A stretch of 64,000 bases of DNA from Amblyomma americanum (Eukaryota; Arthropoda; Arachnida; Ixodida; Ixodidae): contig NC_135500.1 in assembly GCF_052857255.1 (NCBI RefSeq), positions 54,771,272-54,835,271 on the forward strand, written 5' to 3'. How positions within the stretch are numbered: position 1 is the first letter of the stretch; the number at the start of each line of letters is the position of its first letter. The notes beneath the pieces were generated by a model, which saw only the letters and a list, made by a program, of their open reading frames with translations, was not told the DNA's origin and did no database searches. The position numbers were made by a program, and so were the translations under genes. Shown piece by piece: positions 44,295-54,994 of this stretch.

Positions 44295-44960
44295 TCATTT
44301 TGTACCGTTTGCGTTTTTTACCTTGCGCTTGAATCTCTTCATTTCTCTATCTGCATTTCCTGCATACTTAGTGGTTAGCTTCCTAGTCCTTTGCCGCCTC
44401 TTTTTGTGAACACGTTTTCTGGAATAGTATATAAATACCTTAGCTGGCCACCTGCTATACTCGAATTTCCTCGGGCGTTCTTGACATAATATTTTACTCT
44501 GAGCTTTCCGTCCCAACCCGTGTCGTCCTATACTACCTAATTTGTGGATTTGCCGTGGACGCCTAGTGCTAATCACCCAACGGCTCTCTGATTTATTTCT
44601 GCTGCCGACTGAACTCCTGCCCCAAAGCACAAAACCGTATTCCAAAACGTAAGCCCTGAAACTAATATTCCTTTCCAAATTCCTCTCAGTTCTTCATACT
44701 TATTCTAAAATAATATATACTGCCCAATGTCTTATTATCGCGGCATCTGCTCGCTCTATAGCCTGAATACTCTGTTTCTTCCTTTTATGTCTATATCTAT
44801 CGTTCGTTTACCTACGCCCCGAGATATCTGAATTCTGCCAGTCCGGGTACTCCATGGCGTTGTATCGTAAGCACGTGATGAATAGAATTGTTGGCAATCA
44901 TCAGACCTGACTTAACTGCGCTAAACGTGGACCCAACAGCGTCTCCTTCGTCTGCTTAAC
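44295..44960 (-). pseudogene. LINE thumb/C-terminal fragment, older copy
   Basis: A minus-strand open frame (44678-44295) reads 'RWPAKVFIYYSRKRVHKKRR' and 'TRKLTTKYAGNADREMKRFK'. This aligns by eye with 'QWARKVFRYLYIRIVDTKWR' and the following residues of the copy at 45640-45077. Upstream pieces (44960-44690) match 'EYKYLEVWINKG' and the following part of that copy. It is a more decayed member of the same LINE family, truncated at both ends. Confidence 0.65.
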
Positions 44961-44994
44961 AATAAACCAGTCTGCAAATGTAGAGTGCTAATTC

Positions 44995-46890
44995 ACGGAT
45001 GGATGGATAGATGGATACGCCTGAACCGTTTAAATCGGGCGGTGGCTCAAGCCACCTAGCCATGACTTATGAAATTTTACTCTTCTCTTGATTTTAGCCA
45101 CAAATCAAATAGCTTTCGCTTGGTTACTCCTACCCGCCTAAAATATACTTTCCCTTCACTGTCCTTAAACCCAAATGCCTTGGATAAATCAGCCCCGCTG
45201 CTTTCCACTGTAGGGTGAGGCCCTTTACAGGAAAGTATCAAGTGTTCAGCCGTTTCCTCCTTCTCTCCGCACGCAACGCACAACGTGTCTATTTCAAGGT
45301 ACCTGACTCTATGTGTCTTAGTCCGCAAAACTCCCGTCCTGGCCTCAAACAACAAGGAGCTTCTCCTACAATTATCATAGATATTTTCTTTGGCAATTTC
45401 CTGCTTAAAAATCCTGTATGTTCCCAGTGCTGATTTAGTCAGCATCCATGTTTTCCACAAACCTCTCTCTGTTTTTTTAACATTTTTCTTAAATGATAAC
45501 TGCTGATTTGCCCCCCGACTGCTGTCCAGATATTTGCTTGTCAATGTTCTAGTCCACTTTCTCCATTTCGTATCAACAATCCTTATATACAGGTATCTGA
45601 AAACTTTCCTAGCCCACTGCTTTTCCCCAATTTTTCTCAATCGCTCCTCAAATGCTATCTTACTGCTAGGTTCTCTGCTCTCGAACGACGCCCATCCATA
45701 TCGCCTTGTGCCCCCTGATTTAGTGTATTCCTATGTGCTCCCAAAGCTAGCCTCCCTACGCCACGTTGTTTAATTTCTAACCTTGCTTGAACATCTGGTC
45801 GCATGCACAGGACCGCATTACCGAAAGTCAGGCTAGGAACCATCACCCGTTTGCAGATCCCTCTTACCACTTCATACCTATTGTAATTCCACAGTGCCCT
45901 ATTTTTCATGACACCTGCATTCCTACAACCTTTATTCATTACATATTTTTCATGCTCTGTCAGATACTCAGCGCCTTTATTTATCCACACCTCAAGATAC
46001 TTGTACTCATCCACTATTTCTAGCGTGAACTCCTGTATTCTATGCTCGCCGATCTCATCATTAAATATCATGACTGCAGATTTTTCCTTAATAAACTTGA
46101 AACCTAATCTATCTCCCTTTGTACCACATATGTCTATCAACTGCAAATCTTCCTTGCTGTCAGCCATTAGCACTATATCATCGGCGTATATTCGTCCCAG
46201 TAATGACTGTTTCATCAATTCTCCTTGCTTGAGAAAAGAAAGGTTGAAGCCTAGTCCACTTCTCTTTAGCTTGGTCTCCAACCGTTGCAGGTACAACATC
46301 AACAACAAAGGAGACAGAGGACATCCTTGCCTAAGCCCCCGCTGCATATCTACAGGCTCTGATACCTTTTTCCCATTTTCTAAGCACTCTGGTACCTTTA
46401 TATATATTAATTACACCATCTTCCACATCCAATGTGCCCATTATGTCCCAAAGATACTCTTGAATAACGTTGTCGTAGGCTCCCTTAATATCCAGAATGG
46501 TAGCCATAGGGGCCTGTGTGCCTTTTCAGGAACCTAAATACACTGCGTCAATGAAAACAGATTGTCCTCCAACCTCCTTTGTTTCCGCAACCCATTTTGT
46601 AACTCCCCTAGCACCTCCTCGTTCTCCACCCAAGCCTGCAATCTGTCCTTTATAATCTGCATCACCACCCTGTACACCACAGATGTCACTGTTATGGGAC
46701 GGTAGTTACTTTCGTCAGCTTTGTCCCCCTTTCCCTTATAGATCATGTTCATTCTACTTAATCGCCCTTCATCGGGGACTTTCTCGTCTACTATCATTTT
46801 ATTCACTACCTGTATTAATGTTTGCTTGGATTTTGGTCCTAGCTGCTTTATTAACATAACCGGAATATGGTTTCCGTTTGGGCAGCGCTA
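44995..46890 (-). pseudogene. Non-LTR retrotransposon RT and C-terminal zinc-ribbon-like domain, broken
   Basis: Minus strand. The RT (46885-46534) has 'LIKQLGPKSKQTLIQVVNKM', 'SRMNMIYKGKGDKADESNYR' and 'PITVTSVVYRVVMQIIKDRL'. A shifted segment follows, then 46347-45655 with 'RGLRQGCPLSPLLLMLYLQR' and 'IYADDIVLMADSKEDLQL' (YADD box). The C-terminal region (45640-45077) ends with 'CVACGEKEETAEHLILSC', a Cys/His cluster. The 3' tail has 'atccatctatccatccatcc' on the minus strand near 45000. The endonuclease is missing (5' truncation at about 46890). RT motifs differ clearly from the CR1-like, RTE and I-type elements here; I cannot name the clade. Confidence 0.75.
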
Positions 46891-47159
46891 CGTGGCGGTA
46901 AATAGGAGAAAGTTCAGAACCGATAAGAGCAAAATTAGGAAACAAGTTTTACTTCCTTCTGTAATAGAATGTTTAGTGCTACGGTTTTGAAAACGTAAAA
47001 TAACGTTTGAAGTCCGCTTGGCGATGGGAAATTTTTTATTCGAGTATAAAGTAATTCACAATAGTTAAGGTCGTTTACCATTTCTCCTAAGTAATTTCTA
47101 TACTTTAAGTTGCATTCAGAAATGTTCTTGAACAAATTACCCTTTTAAAGAGCTGTGAG

Positions 47160-47305
47160 AGACAACACAGCGAGCCATGGAAAGGAAAATGATAGGTGTA
47201 ACGCTAAGAGGCCGGAAGGGGCAGAGTGGGTGAGGGAACAAACGCGTGTTAATGACGTCCTAGTCGAGATCAAGAGGAAGAAATGGGCTTGGACCGGAAT
47301 TACCA
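47160..47305 (+). mobile_element. RTE ORF2 fragment
   Basis: 'MERKMIGVTLRGRKG' followed by 'AEWVREQTRVNDVLVEIKRK' matches residues of the RTE C-terminus at about 16120-16220, in plus orientation. Only about 145 bp are present, with no tail. Confidence 0.8.
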
Positions 47306-47389
47306 CACTTGGAATTTTTCTACCTAATATAAGGATCCTGGACGAATTAACAATGCAACTCCATAATCACCTTAAGAACTAAATATTCA

Positions 47390-47610
47390 AGGGAGCCAAC
47401 ATCAACCGAAACCGACGAGCATAGGGGAATGCTTCTAATTTTTTAAGACTTGTGGCCTCTATCAATGAATAATAGCGTAATTGTTTTCTGGACGAAAGAC
47501 AATCGACAAGAAAGTAGTATAAAGAACAACTAATTCCACTGGTAGGATACGAACCCACGACCCTTGAATTTCCCGTACAGTGCTTTGCCAAGGCAACTGG
47601 CGCTGGATGT
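47390..47610 (-). mobile_element. Third SINE family, copy with tRNA-like head
   Basis: On the minus strand 'tgccttggcaaagcactg' (A-box-like) is followed by 'gtgggttcgtatcc' (B-box; plus 47543-47556). The body then has 'tctttcgtccagaaaacaat', and the end has 'ttcccctatgctcgtcggtt'. Fragments with the same body or end sequence lie at 47870-47960, 48380-48440 and 49225-49385. Confidence 0.65.
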
Positions 47611-47869
47611 TCATTTTTCTCCTTTAGGAAGTATTTATATAGCGTGTAACCTAACCATGAGAATGTTCACCAGTGCCATCCTTTTCCATAGCCGCGGACG
47701 AAGTGCGCCCTGTTTTTTCGTGAGTCTGACATGGAACGTAATCAAACGGTGAGGATGGAACCTGTGCGATAACCCTCCTACGCTTCCTTTGGCATCACAA
47801 CTGCCAGCGCCGAGGCCCTCGTTAAACTACTGAGCAAACACTGGACGCTAAATGACGAGCTGATTATGA

Positions 47870-47960
47870 TATAATAAAGGAAGCCAACAGTCACCGAAAT
47901 CCGGGAGCATAGCGGATTGGTCCTAAATTTAACGCGACAGCTCGATAAGCAGGAATTTTC
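47870..47960 (-). mobile_element. Third SINE family, 3' fragment
   Basis: 'gaagccaacagtcaccgaaa' followed by 'gagcatagcgg' parallels 'ggagccaacatcaaccgaaa' and 'gagcatagggga' at 47390-47430. Confidence 0.5.
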
Positions 47961-48004
47961 GTCAGTGTGTTTGACCGTGATCAAAAAATCGAAGGAAAAT
48001 ACCC

Positions 48005-48330
48005 GGAGAAGCACCTAAGAGGCAGTTGGTCACCTAGGTCACGTGACCTTGTGGAGTCACCGTACACTGCCTACTGTAATGTCAGCAAACTGGCCACCAT
48101 GGAAGGTGGCAGTTAAAGATTGATCGCGACAAGTTGCTCGAGCAAAGCAACCCGAGTCCACGAGCCTCACCGGTGATGGCGCCTACCATTGTAGGGCAGG
48201 GGTACAGCGTTTAACCGCTGCGCCAGGGATGGTATTAGGACTCCCTGGGATGTATGCATGTAAAGTAGGAAATGACCAATGCCACATATACTCTCCATTT
48301 TAACCCATTAACGCTGTCGCGTCATAACCT
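48005..48330 (-). mobile_element. Second SINE family, copy 4
   Basis: Shares 'ggagaagcacctaa', 'cacctaggtcacgtgacc', 'gtttaaccgctgcgcc' (inverse of the A-box, 48210-48225), 'gactccctgggatgtatgca' and 'aacgctgtcgcgtca' with the copies at 31984-33785. It is the longest and clearest copy. Confidence 0.65.
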
Positions 48331-48446
48331 TATTGCAGATCTTAATTGCCCGATGCATTTAAAAAAAATTGCCGTCTTCATCAATAGGAAATGAATAGTG
48401 TAATTATTTTCCGGCTGAAAGATAAGTGACAGGAAAGAAGGAAAAA

Positions 48447-48480
48447 ACTGGCTGTGGTTTAGCTCTGGTTAACCCTAGTT
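48447..48480 (+). repeat. Terminal-type sequence shared with the 54-61 kb inverted repeats
   Basis: 'ggctgtggtttagctctggt' then 'taaccctag' closely matches the outer ends of the repeats at 54019 and, inverted, at 61540 ('ggcggtttagctctggttaa'). It suggests the end of a related DNA transposon. I found no inverted partner nearby on the right. Confidence 0.45.
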
Positions 48481-48813
48481 GAATTGCGAAAGGTTCGTTT
48501 CCTCGCCACGTCGTCTACGCAGCGTCGCATTCTGACGCTCTCGAGAACTCAAACCGGCCTCTTCCGCAGTTGAAGAGTCACTCCGGAACGTGGCACGACT
48601 TCTTCTAGCGACATCTTCGTTTCGACGCTTCTCAAGTCGTGCGGTGCGTTCTTCTGCCGTCTCTTGAGCGCGTTGTCTCTTCCTCGCTTCGTTCTTTCGT
48701 TGTTGCCTCTCTTTCTCGCTTTCGATAAAGACTGGAATCCACCGAGGCGAAGCGCATACATATATACCGCCGCACGGTGACACCTCCTCTACCTCTACCG
48801 CAGCAGAGCACAT
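48475..48813 (-). CDS. Arg/Glu-rich open frame behind a TATA-like box
   Basis: The minus-strand frame reads 'FIESEKERQQRKNEARKRQR', 'ETAEERTARLEKRRNEDVAR' and 'SRERQNATLRRRRGEETN', then stops inside the shared terminal sequence. The imperfect pattern of E-R-x-A-R-L-E-K-R-R units is seen at the start of several arthropod transposon-linked proteins. On the same strand 'gcggtatatatgtatgcg' (48759-48766 core) is a TATA-like box, with an initiator-like 'tccagtc' about 30 bp downstream. No ATG lies between that point and the repeat units in this frame, so it is probably a fragment. Function unknown. Confidence 0.35.
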   Translation of the reverse strand: MCSAAVEVEEVSPCGGIYVCASPRWIPVFIESEKERQQRKNEARKRQRAQETAEERTARLEKRRNEDVARRSRATFRSDSSTAEEAGLSSRERQNATLRRRRGEETNLSQFN

Positions 48814-49224
48814 CTGGTGGAGCGAGCGTCGACGGCATCGGCGTCGACGGGGGCGCCATCTGTTGGAGCGCGGCTGCGGTGTTGCTTGGCAACGCCACGG
48901 CTTACGGCTCCAGTGCGACCACGCGACGAGCCGAGCTGGCAGCCTGGCTGGCGTAGTCTTGCTTTCGCAAAAAAAACAACCACGTCAGCCGCTTCTGTGG
49001 GCGATGGTGCCACTGGTGAAGAGTCCTTTTCTGGAAACATTGAAAAACACCCTCAGAAACACCCTGAAACTTTCTCCTCCATTGTTCACTTTTTTGGCTA
49101 TCAAGGTTAGGTCACACGCTACATCATTACCGCCGAAAGAAGATTGAGAAACCGTCGCTTTAGTTCAGTTTGCAGCCCATCATAAGCGAAATTTGGAGCT
49201 TGTGCGTCGAGATGCAACCGGCGC
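48814..49224. other. GC-rich flank, unassigned
   Basis: Overlapping open frames on both strands look like composition effects. Direct 'gtcgacg' motifs are present. No gene is called. Confidence 0.35.
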
Positions 49225-49385
49225 ATGCGGTTGTTTTTTGTGCTTTCTCATCGATTATCTTTCAGCCAGAAAATCATCACATATTGATTTCCAACTGAAG
49301 AACACGGCAAAAAAACGAATTAGAAACATTCCCCTATGCTCCTTGGTTTCGGTGAACGTTGGATTGCTTCACTATTATGCAGTAA
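49225..49385 (+). mobile_element. Third SINE family, 3' fragment, plus strand
   Basis: 'tcatcgattatctttcagcc' and 'cattcccctatgctccttgg' match, in inverse, 47400-47515. Confidence 0.55.
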
Positions 49386-50400
49386 CGATCCCTTTATTTC
49401 TCTTCCTTTGACTGCTTAAAAGCACACTTAGCATCTGTTGCTGGCAGGTGCCGGCTACGTTTGCAGTGGTCTAGGAAAAACGGAGTCTATCCAGTTTACA
49501 TCATGGCTGCGCGGCACTCTCTGAGAAAGTCGTTCGGACTAGAGTTTGATTACCTGAACGGTGGAAGAGTCGTAAAACCGGGAAGAGTCATACGATATTT
49601 AAGACCGTCCACGTTAGCAGGAAGGCAAATTGGTGTGTTAGCATTCCATGAATTACATCGCTAAAGTATATAAAAAACATTCTGGACAAGCGCATTTTCC
49701 ATTTGGAAGGTGTTTATTAGCACGATTCTTTCATATATCTTAAATCTGCACAATAACAGTATGTCCTGAGATAATCCCCTCTTCAGGCTTGCATTTGTTT
49801 CCTAGTGACATTTTGCTGTTGTAAAAAACGTTCCCCATTGGGCTTCTGTGGCAATCTCAACTTCGCAATGCGAGCAATGAAGATTTAAAAGAAAGATTTT
49901 GCGATGCATGAGAATTAAGCATTAACTTCAACATTTTATAACAGTGCCTTAGGTATTCCACAATTGCTCACAATTATAATTGATGACGAGAAATCCTGGG
50001 CTTTTATTCTTGACCAGGAGCTTTCGACAAGCCTGAAAAACAAATGTGATATTTTTTTTGAACGGATGGGAAATTCTTATCCTCCCATGCCGCGGGATAC
50101 CCAATAAATCGCTCACGCCCAGGGGACGTATGCCTGCAAAATTCCTCTCGGCCACGTTTATTTCAAAACCGCTCGCTCTTCAGTATTTACACCGCTTGCA
50201 TCAAATAATGACCAAGACCTATGTTAACGCAAGCGTTCAGTGAAGTTATAAAGAACGAGGGAATAAGAAACTGAGAGTACGCCTAGTCCATAAAATGAGG
50301 TCTTATTTGTCGAACCACTTGCTATCTGTATTCGTGCACGCAGTAAATGTGAGCGAGAAAACTTTCAAATGTTTTTAAAGAACTACTCTGTATTTAGGTG
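49386..50400. other. Unassigned stretch, probable intron end
   Basis: No gene is supported. The last bases, 'ctactctgtatttag', form the acceptor of the exon at 50401. Confidence 0.4.
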
Positions 50401-51189
50401 AGAAAGCTACCAAAGGAGAAGCAGCATTCGTTGGTGCCGCCAGGGGCAAACTAGTCAAAGAAAAGGCAGCCACCGGCGCTGCCAGTTGCAAGGCCGGAAC
50501 TACCACCGTCGAGACCGGTGCTGCCAGAGTCAAGACAGTTGCGGCAACCGCGGGGACAGGCAGGGCCACTTACATGGCCGGCGCGGCCACGGTGGGGACA
50601 GGCGCGGCAACCACAGGGACATGCAGGGCCACTTCTAGGACTGGCGGAGCAATGGCGGGGACAGGCGCTGCAACCACAGGGACAGGCAGGGCCACTTCCA
50701 AGACTGGGGCGGCCACGGCGGGGACAGGCGTCGCAACCACATCGACAGGCAGGGCCACTTCCAAGGCCGGCGCGGCTACGGCGGGGACAGGCGCGGCAAC
50801 CACAGTGACAGGCAGGGCCACTTGCAGGACTGGCGCGGCTACGGGCGAGACTGGCGCTGCCATTTCTAAGACCGGCGCGGATACCGGCGCGGAGACCTGT
50901 GCGCAGACAGCCAGAACCGGCACCGCGGCCACCAGCACCGCAGGTGAGGCCTCGGCATTGACGGAATCGACAGAAAGCAGCGAGACTCCAGAGAAGCTCG
51001 TCAGAAGGAAACCAGATCCACTGAAGTTGATGCAGACGTGGAACCTGCCGCAACCGCCTCCGGAGCACGGCGCCAGCAGGAAACGATTCCTTACTTCTCT
51101 GGTGTCTGTCGGGCTGCTCGTGTCTGTCGTGTGCTTCCTGGCAGTCCTACTGGTCGTGCTGAGGACTGACTCGGACGATGGATTTCACG
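50401..51189 (+). CDS. Candidate exon 3: Ala-Gly-Thr repeat region and transmembrane helix
   Basis: The exon opens after 'ctctgtatttag' with two bases completing a phase-1 codon, and reads 'EKATKGEAAFVGAARGKL'. About 50500-50880 encodes five to six 21-residue repeats such as 'GRATSKTGAATAGTG'. An acidic/polar linker 'SALTESTESSETPEKLVRRK', a 'NLPQPPPEHGASRKR' stretch and one transmembrane segment 'FLTSLVSVGLLVSVVCFLAV' (51087-51161) follow. A basic residue cluster before the helix and an acidic 'TDSDDG' after it suggest the N-terminus is cytoplasmic, a type II membrane protein. A donor is proposed at 'ttcacggtaccg' (51190), again phase 1; the frame stays open to 51341 if that is not used. M13-type peptidases have this layout, but no enzyme domain is visible, so that is only a guess. 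Confidence 0.6.
50500..50880 (+). repeat. 63-bp coding minisatellite
   Basis: 'cagggccact' recurs at 50561, 50624, 50687, 50750 and 50813, exactly 63 bp each time. The unit keeps frame (21 codons) and is GC-rich. Confidence 0.9.
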
Positions 51190-52439
51190 GTACCGACGAC
51201 CAAACGTACGCACTTGAGGAAGAAATAGTTAATTTTGTAACGAAGTTTGGCTGTCCTTCATGGATAGGTGTCAAGAAGTTCTGCAGTTGTAGGACACGCT
51301 TTTCTATAAGGGCGTTCCCAAAGCTGGCGTCAATGCGTTAAACAGATTCGCTGAAGGAATGATGCACCAAAAGGAGGAGGCTAGAATGCACTCTTGAAAC
51401 CTAGGTACTACTGAATTGGGTTGCTGAACTGCTCAGCCCCAGCGCATTATCCTCTAAAGACACACGATATCATTGGCTGCTGTACACTGTAAGGCTCCTT
51501 TACCGGTGAATGTTGCGCGAAGAAGGAGCCAATGATCTATAGTCGGATACAACGCACGAACTAAATGGCCTTTCAGCGTCAAAAGACCCCCTTCCAGCCA
51601 ATGGCGTCGGCGATTCTCATGACCCTACTAGAGTGAAAATGCAGGGAGGGGCCCGAAACACGCAAGGAGTGGACGATCACCGGCTATGGAGAGAGGGATT
51701 ATCCCCTCTCATCTGTCACTGCCTGGATTGTCACGCTAGCAGAGTCGTGGGAATTGGCCGACGCCATTGTGTGGAAGGGCGTCATTTGACGGTATTTCAC
51801 GGTGGAAAATTGCGCAAAAGGAACACGAGGACCGGAAAAGGAACGATGCGGACAAGCGCTAAGGCGTTCTTGACTTGTAACCGACTATAGAAGATCTTTC
51901 TCTTTTTAAAAACATGCAGAAGTATCCTTACATCTAACTCTAGATAGACAAGAATGCCCACCTGTTTTGCGTTTCCGCTTGCGTCACGCTACTATATTCT
52001 CATTTTTTTTAGCCCAGATTGGAGTCTATTTTCCGATCGCGATTTCTGCGGCCTCATTAAAAACACATCAGTGGTTGATCGATATCAAGTGCCCTAAATA
52101 GTTTCGATCGGTGTAGTGAAACCCAAATTGATAGCTTACATCAATACGTTGCAAACTCTGTTTGTGCACAACAGCGACTATATTCTTTATTCCAGTGGGC
52201 CAAGTATATTATCGCTTTAACGCCATAAAGCTAATAAATATAAAGCAGACTATGATCTTCAAATAGGCACAGGTATTACGTGATCGATAAGACCAGTTGT
52301 AAGATGTATTAAAAGCGCGGTCTTCTTGACGGTATATAGTATTTCTATGTGAGCCCGAGCAATTCAAGTTTTCACGCAAAGCGATAAAAAGATGCTGAGT
52401 AATGACCCTGCTGTTTTTAGGACACACCAATAGTAGATG
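51190..52439. other. Unassigned stretch after the membrane exon
   Basis: No further exon with good borders was recognised. The open frame at 51633-51890 has no family resemblance. Confidence 0.4.
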
Positions 52440-53390
52440 AGCATTAGGTTCTTGGCGTTACTTTTAATTCCCACCTAAACTGGGATCACCACATTAATCA
52501 CATCTGCAAGAAGCTGTCTACAGTTGCAGGCACTCTGTCCTGCTACAGAAACCTCATTCCCGAAAGAGTTAAACTCCAGTTGTACCAAGCATTATATGTA
52601 CCCCACGTAAATTATTGCAGTCTTGTCTGGAGCTCAACAACAAAAAAATATTGATAAAGTTAATGTGCTCCAGAAGAAAGTCTTGCGCTATGTGGCAAAT
52701 GTTGAAACGCGCACATCTACAAACAAATTATTTCCGAAGTATGGGATCATTAGTTTTCGGCACAGTTATGAATATGAACTCTTATACCGGCTTTATTTCT
52801 CGTCCGTTGAATCTGCAAATTTCCTTAAAACTGTTCCAACATTACAACAGCGAACAACAGATGCATTCACTAGAACCCCCCCCCCCCCCCCCCCCCCACT
52901 GGCTAGTTCCTTATTTCCGCACCCAAAACCAGTTTCAGCCATTAAAGCATATTGTTCCATCACTTCTAAACAAATATCCAAAGGAATTTTTTTCATCTAA
53001 GAAAGAATGCAAAAATTATTTTTGTAACCTCCACTGAATTCTTACGCGTCACCCTGATTTGATTTAACTTGCCTTGGTTTTAAACTGACTAATTGTACTT
53101 TGACCGTATGTTTCCATATCATCTAATGCTTTTTTTCTTTTTGTCCCACTGTTTGTTCGTGTATATATACGCGTTTATGACCTGCTTTATTGGCCATATA
53201 TTTTCAATGTGACCTTTGAGGAGTGCGGTTTTCTTTCTTTCGTTGATAATCTGCGTCGACTACTGTCTTGTAAGGTGGCCCCCTGGCCGTCGTCAAGTTG
53301 CTTAGTGCAACATTTAGTCCAGGGCAAAATTCAGAGTTTGTGTTTGTACCACTCTGAAAAATAAACGATTTGAATTAAATTGCCGCTATT
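52440..53390 (+). pseudogene. CR1-like LINE, C-terminal domain and 3' end
   Basis: The plus strand reads 'LGVTFNSHLNWDHHINHI', 'LYQALYVPHVNYCSLVW', then after a frameshift 'VNVLQKKVLRYVANVETRTS' and 'FRHSYEYELLYRLYFSSVES'. This is the RT thumb and C-terminal domain. A C-run of about 21 bp near 52878 interrupts the frame. The 3' untranslated end closes with 'aataaacgatttgaattaaa'. The element is 5'-truncated before the RT catalytic motifs. Confidence 0.75.
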
Positions 53391-54018
53391 TTCAAAAGTC
53401 ATGATAAATTATGACAATCATAATTCAGCATATCGTAGTCATAATAATTTGCTTTTAATGAAAAAGCGAAGTTACGCTATGCGCAGGTTTACTGAGACGC
53501 AAACTCAGCACAAAAATAAATTTTGACACTGCCTTTTACAAACGATTAAATTTGTCATAGTCTCTAAATTGATTTTCCGAAGCCATTTGATCTGGTCAGT
53601 CCCTGCATCCTTCTTTTATAACCAGATAAATAAAGAATCTATGGAATAGCTGACGCTTTACTTGAGCCTTACGTCTCCTTCTGCACAAAATAGGTAGAGC
53701 TGTGAACGATCATCAGTCATTAATTAAACCTGCTAGGTTCGGAGTCGTTGAAGGAAGCAACCTTTGGCATTTATTGTGTTAATATTACTCGCTGCTATCC
53801 ACATTATCCTTTTGTTTCTGAGGTGTACGATACAGCTTGTTTTAATGAGTGCACGGGAAATAGAAGAGAGGATTGGAAATTATAAATTTCCAATTAACAA
53901 TGCGGGTGGATGCAAATTTCTTGCAAGGAAAACTTTGCGAAACAACGATATTACTTGTTGCCTTATAGTGGCAATGAAAGCCCTGATTAACGATCATTTC
54001 CACTTTGAACTAAGAAAA
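53391..54018. other. Unassigned AT-rich stretch
   Basis: No recognised gene or repeat. Confidence 0.45.
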
Positions 54019-54332
54019 ATGGCTCTGATTTAGCCGTGGTTAAATCTGGAGTGACGCGATAGCTACAGCTGGCCGAGTGGAACTTGCTCAGTCGAATTGC
54101 AAAGTCGGTCTTTCGCTGCTCCGTTTCGCTGGACTGGACGTTCCTCCTTCATCTTCGTCCCACTTGACACGGCGCATGCGCACAGCTGTTGCAGCTCGAT
54201 TAGGCGTGCGCCGCGCCGCCGCGCAGCAGAAGCTGCTCCGCACCACGTGACTAGCCACGTGACCGTGGCGGCGCCGCCACGCTGGAGGCTCGGAATGCTA
54301 CCGTAATGTCGGTATTGTTACAAAACTGTCTG
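54019..54332 (+). repeat. Long inverted repeat, left arm
   Basis: From 'ggctctgatttagccgtggt' to 'ctaccgtaatgtcggtat' it is matched in inverse by 61184-61540. Blocks such as 'acgcgatagctacagctgg', 'attgcaaagtcggtctttcg' and 'acttgacacggcgcatgcgc' are nearly identical. The arms enclose the Harbinger element. They may be the terminal repeats of an older DNA transposon or two opposed copies of one repeat. Confidence 0.75.
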
Positions 54333-54561
54333 CTCTGTATACAGTAAATTTCAAACCATATGATATGGTACGGGCACGTATATTACCTTTGATCCAAATT
54401 GTTCACTGCTTTCCGCGTGAATTTCTCTCCCGCAGAAGACCATGCATGTCCAAATTATAACGTTGTTTAATATCATTGTATTACGACGTGTACTCCAGCC
54501 AACCTTAAATAAACTTCAGAATTGCACACTGTCCTTGTCGATCTCTTTGTTTGCAAAAAAT

Positions 54562-54564
54562 AAT
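54562..54564. repeat. Harbinger 3-bp target duplication, left (partner 61070-61072)
   Basis: 'aat' flanks both ends. A 3-bp duplication is the rule for PIF/Harbinger elements. Because the ends are A/T-rich, the phase could be read one base differently. Confidence 0.5.
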
Positions 54565-54994
54565 AGACAGTTTTAGCAGAGCGTATTTGCGCCTCCGCTC
54601 CGCTCACGGTTCCCGCTCACCCTAACCGGAGCGTTGGCCATTAGATTTCTTTGTAGCTGAGCGGGAACGAGGCGAACTGCACAAAGAGCCCCCTGGCGTT
54701 GAAATGTGACACTGGGGAAAAGAAAAAAAGAATAGCTTTATTTTCCTTCGCACTATAAAGGCATATTTTTGCACGCAAAGATTTTATAACATGTAAGGTG
54801 AAATGCGCATGCTGTTTTTTAGCAGACATTTATTATTTTTGTTAACGAGCACAGCTGCGAGCGAACGCCAGGTCAAAAGTAGTCGTGATGAGGCGAGCCT
54901 CCTGTTCGTTCCTCTGTTGTCTATGCGCGATACGTGCAGCGCTCGTCTGGTACCGCTAGCCAGTTCATTGCTTGCGTGGTATTTAGCCGGCATC

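Noticed and set aside
48817..49147. Plus-strand open frames of about 95 codons
   Set aside because: GC-rich composition keeps several frames open at once, and no splice or domain evidence was found.
50451..51068. Minus-strand Cys/Gly-rich 205-codon open frame
   Set aside because: It is a shadow of the 63-bp coding repeat on the plus strand. The plus frame has better borders, a membrane helix and phase agreement.
52862..52900. Poly-proline coding tract
   Set aside because: A C-run inside a decayed LINE; it breaks the LINE frame rather than encoding anything.
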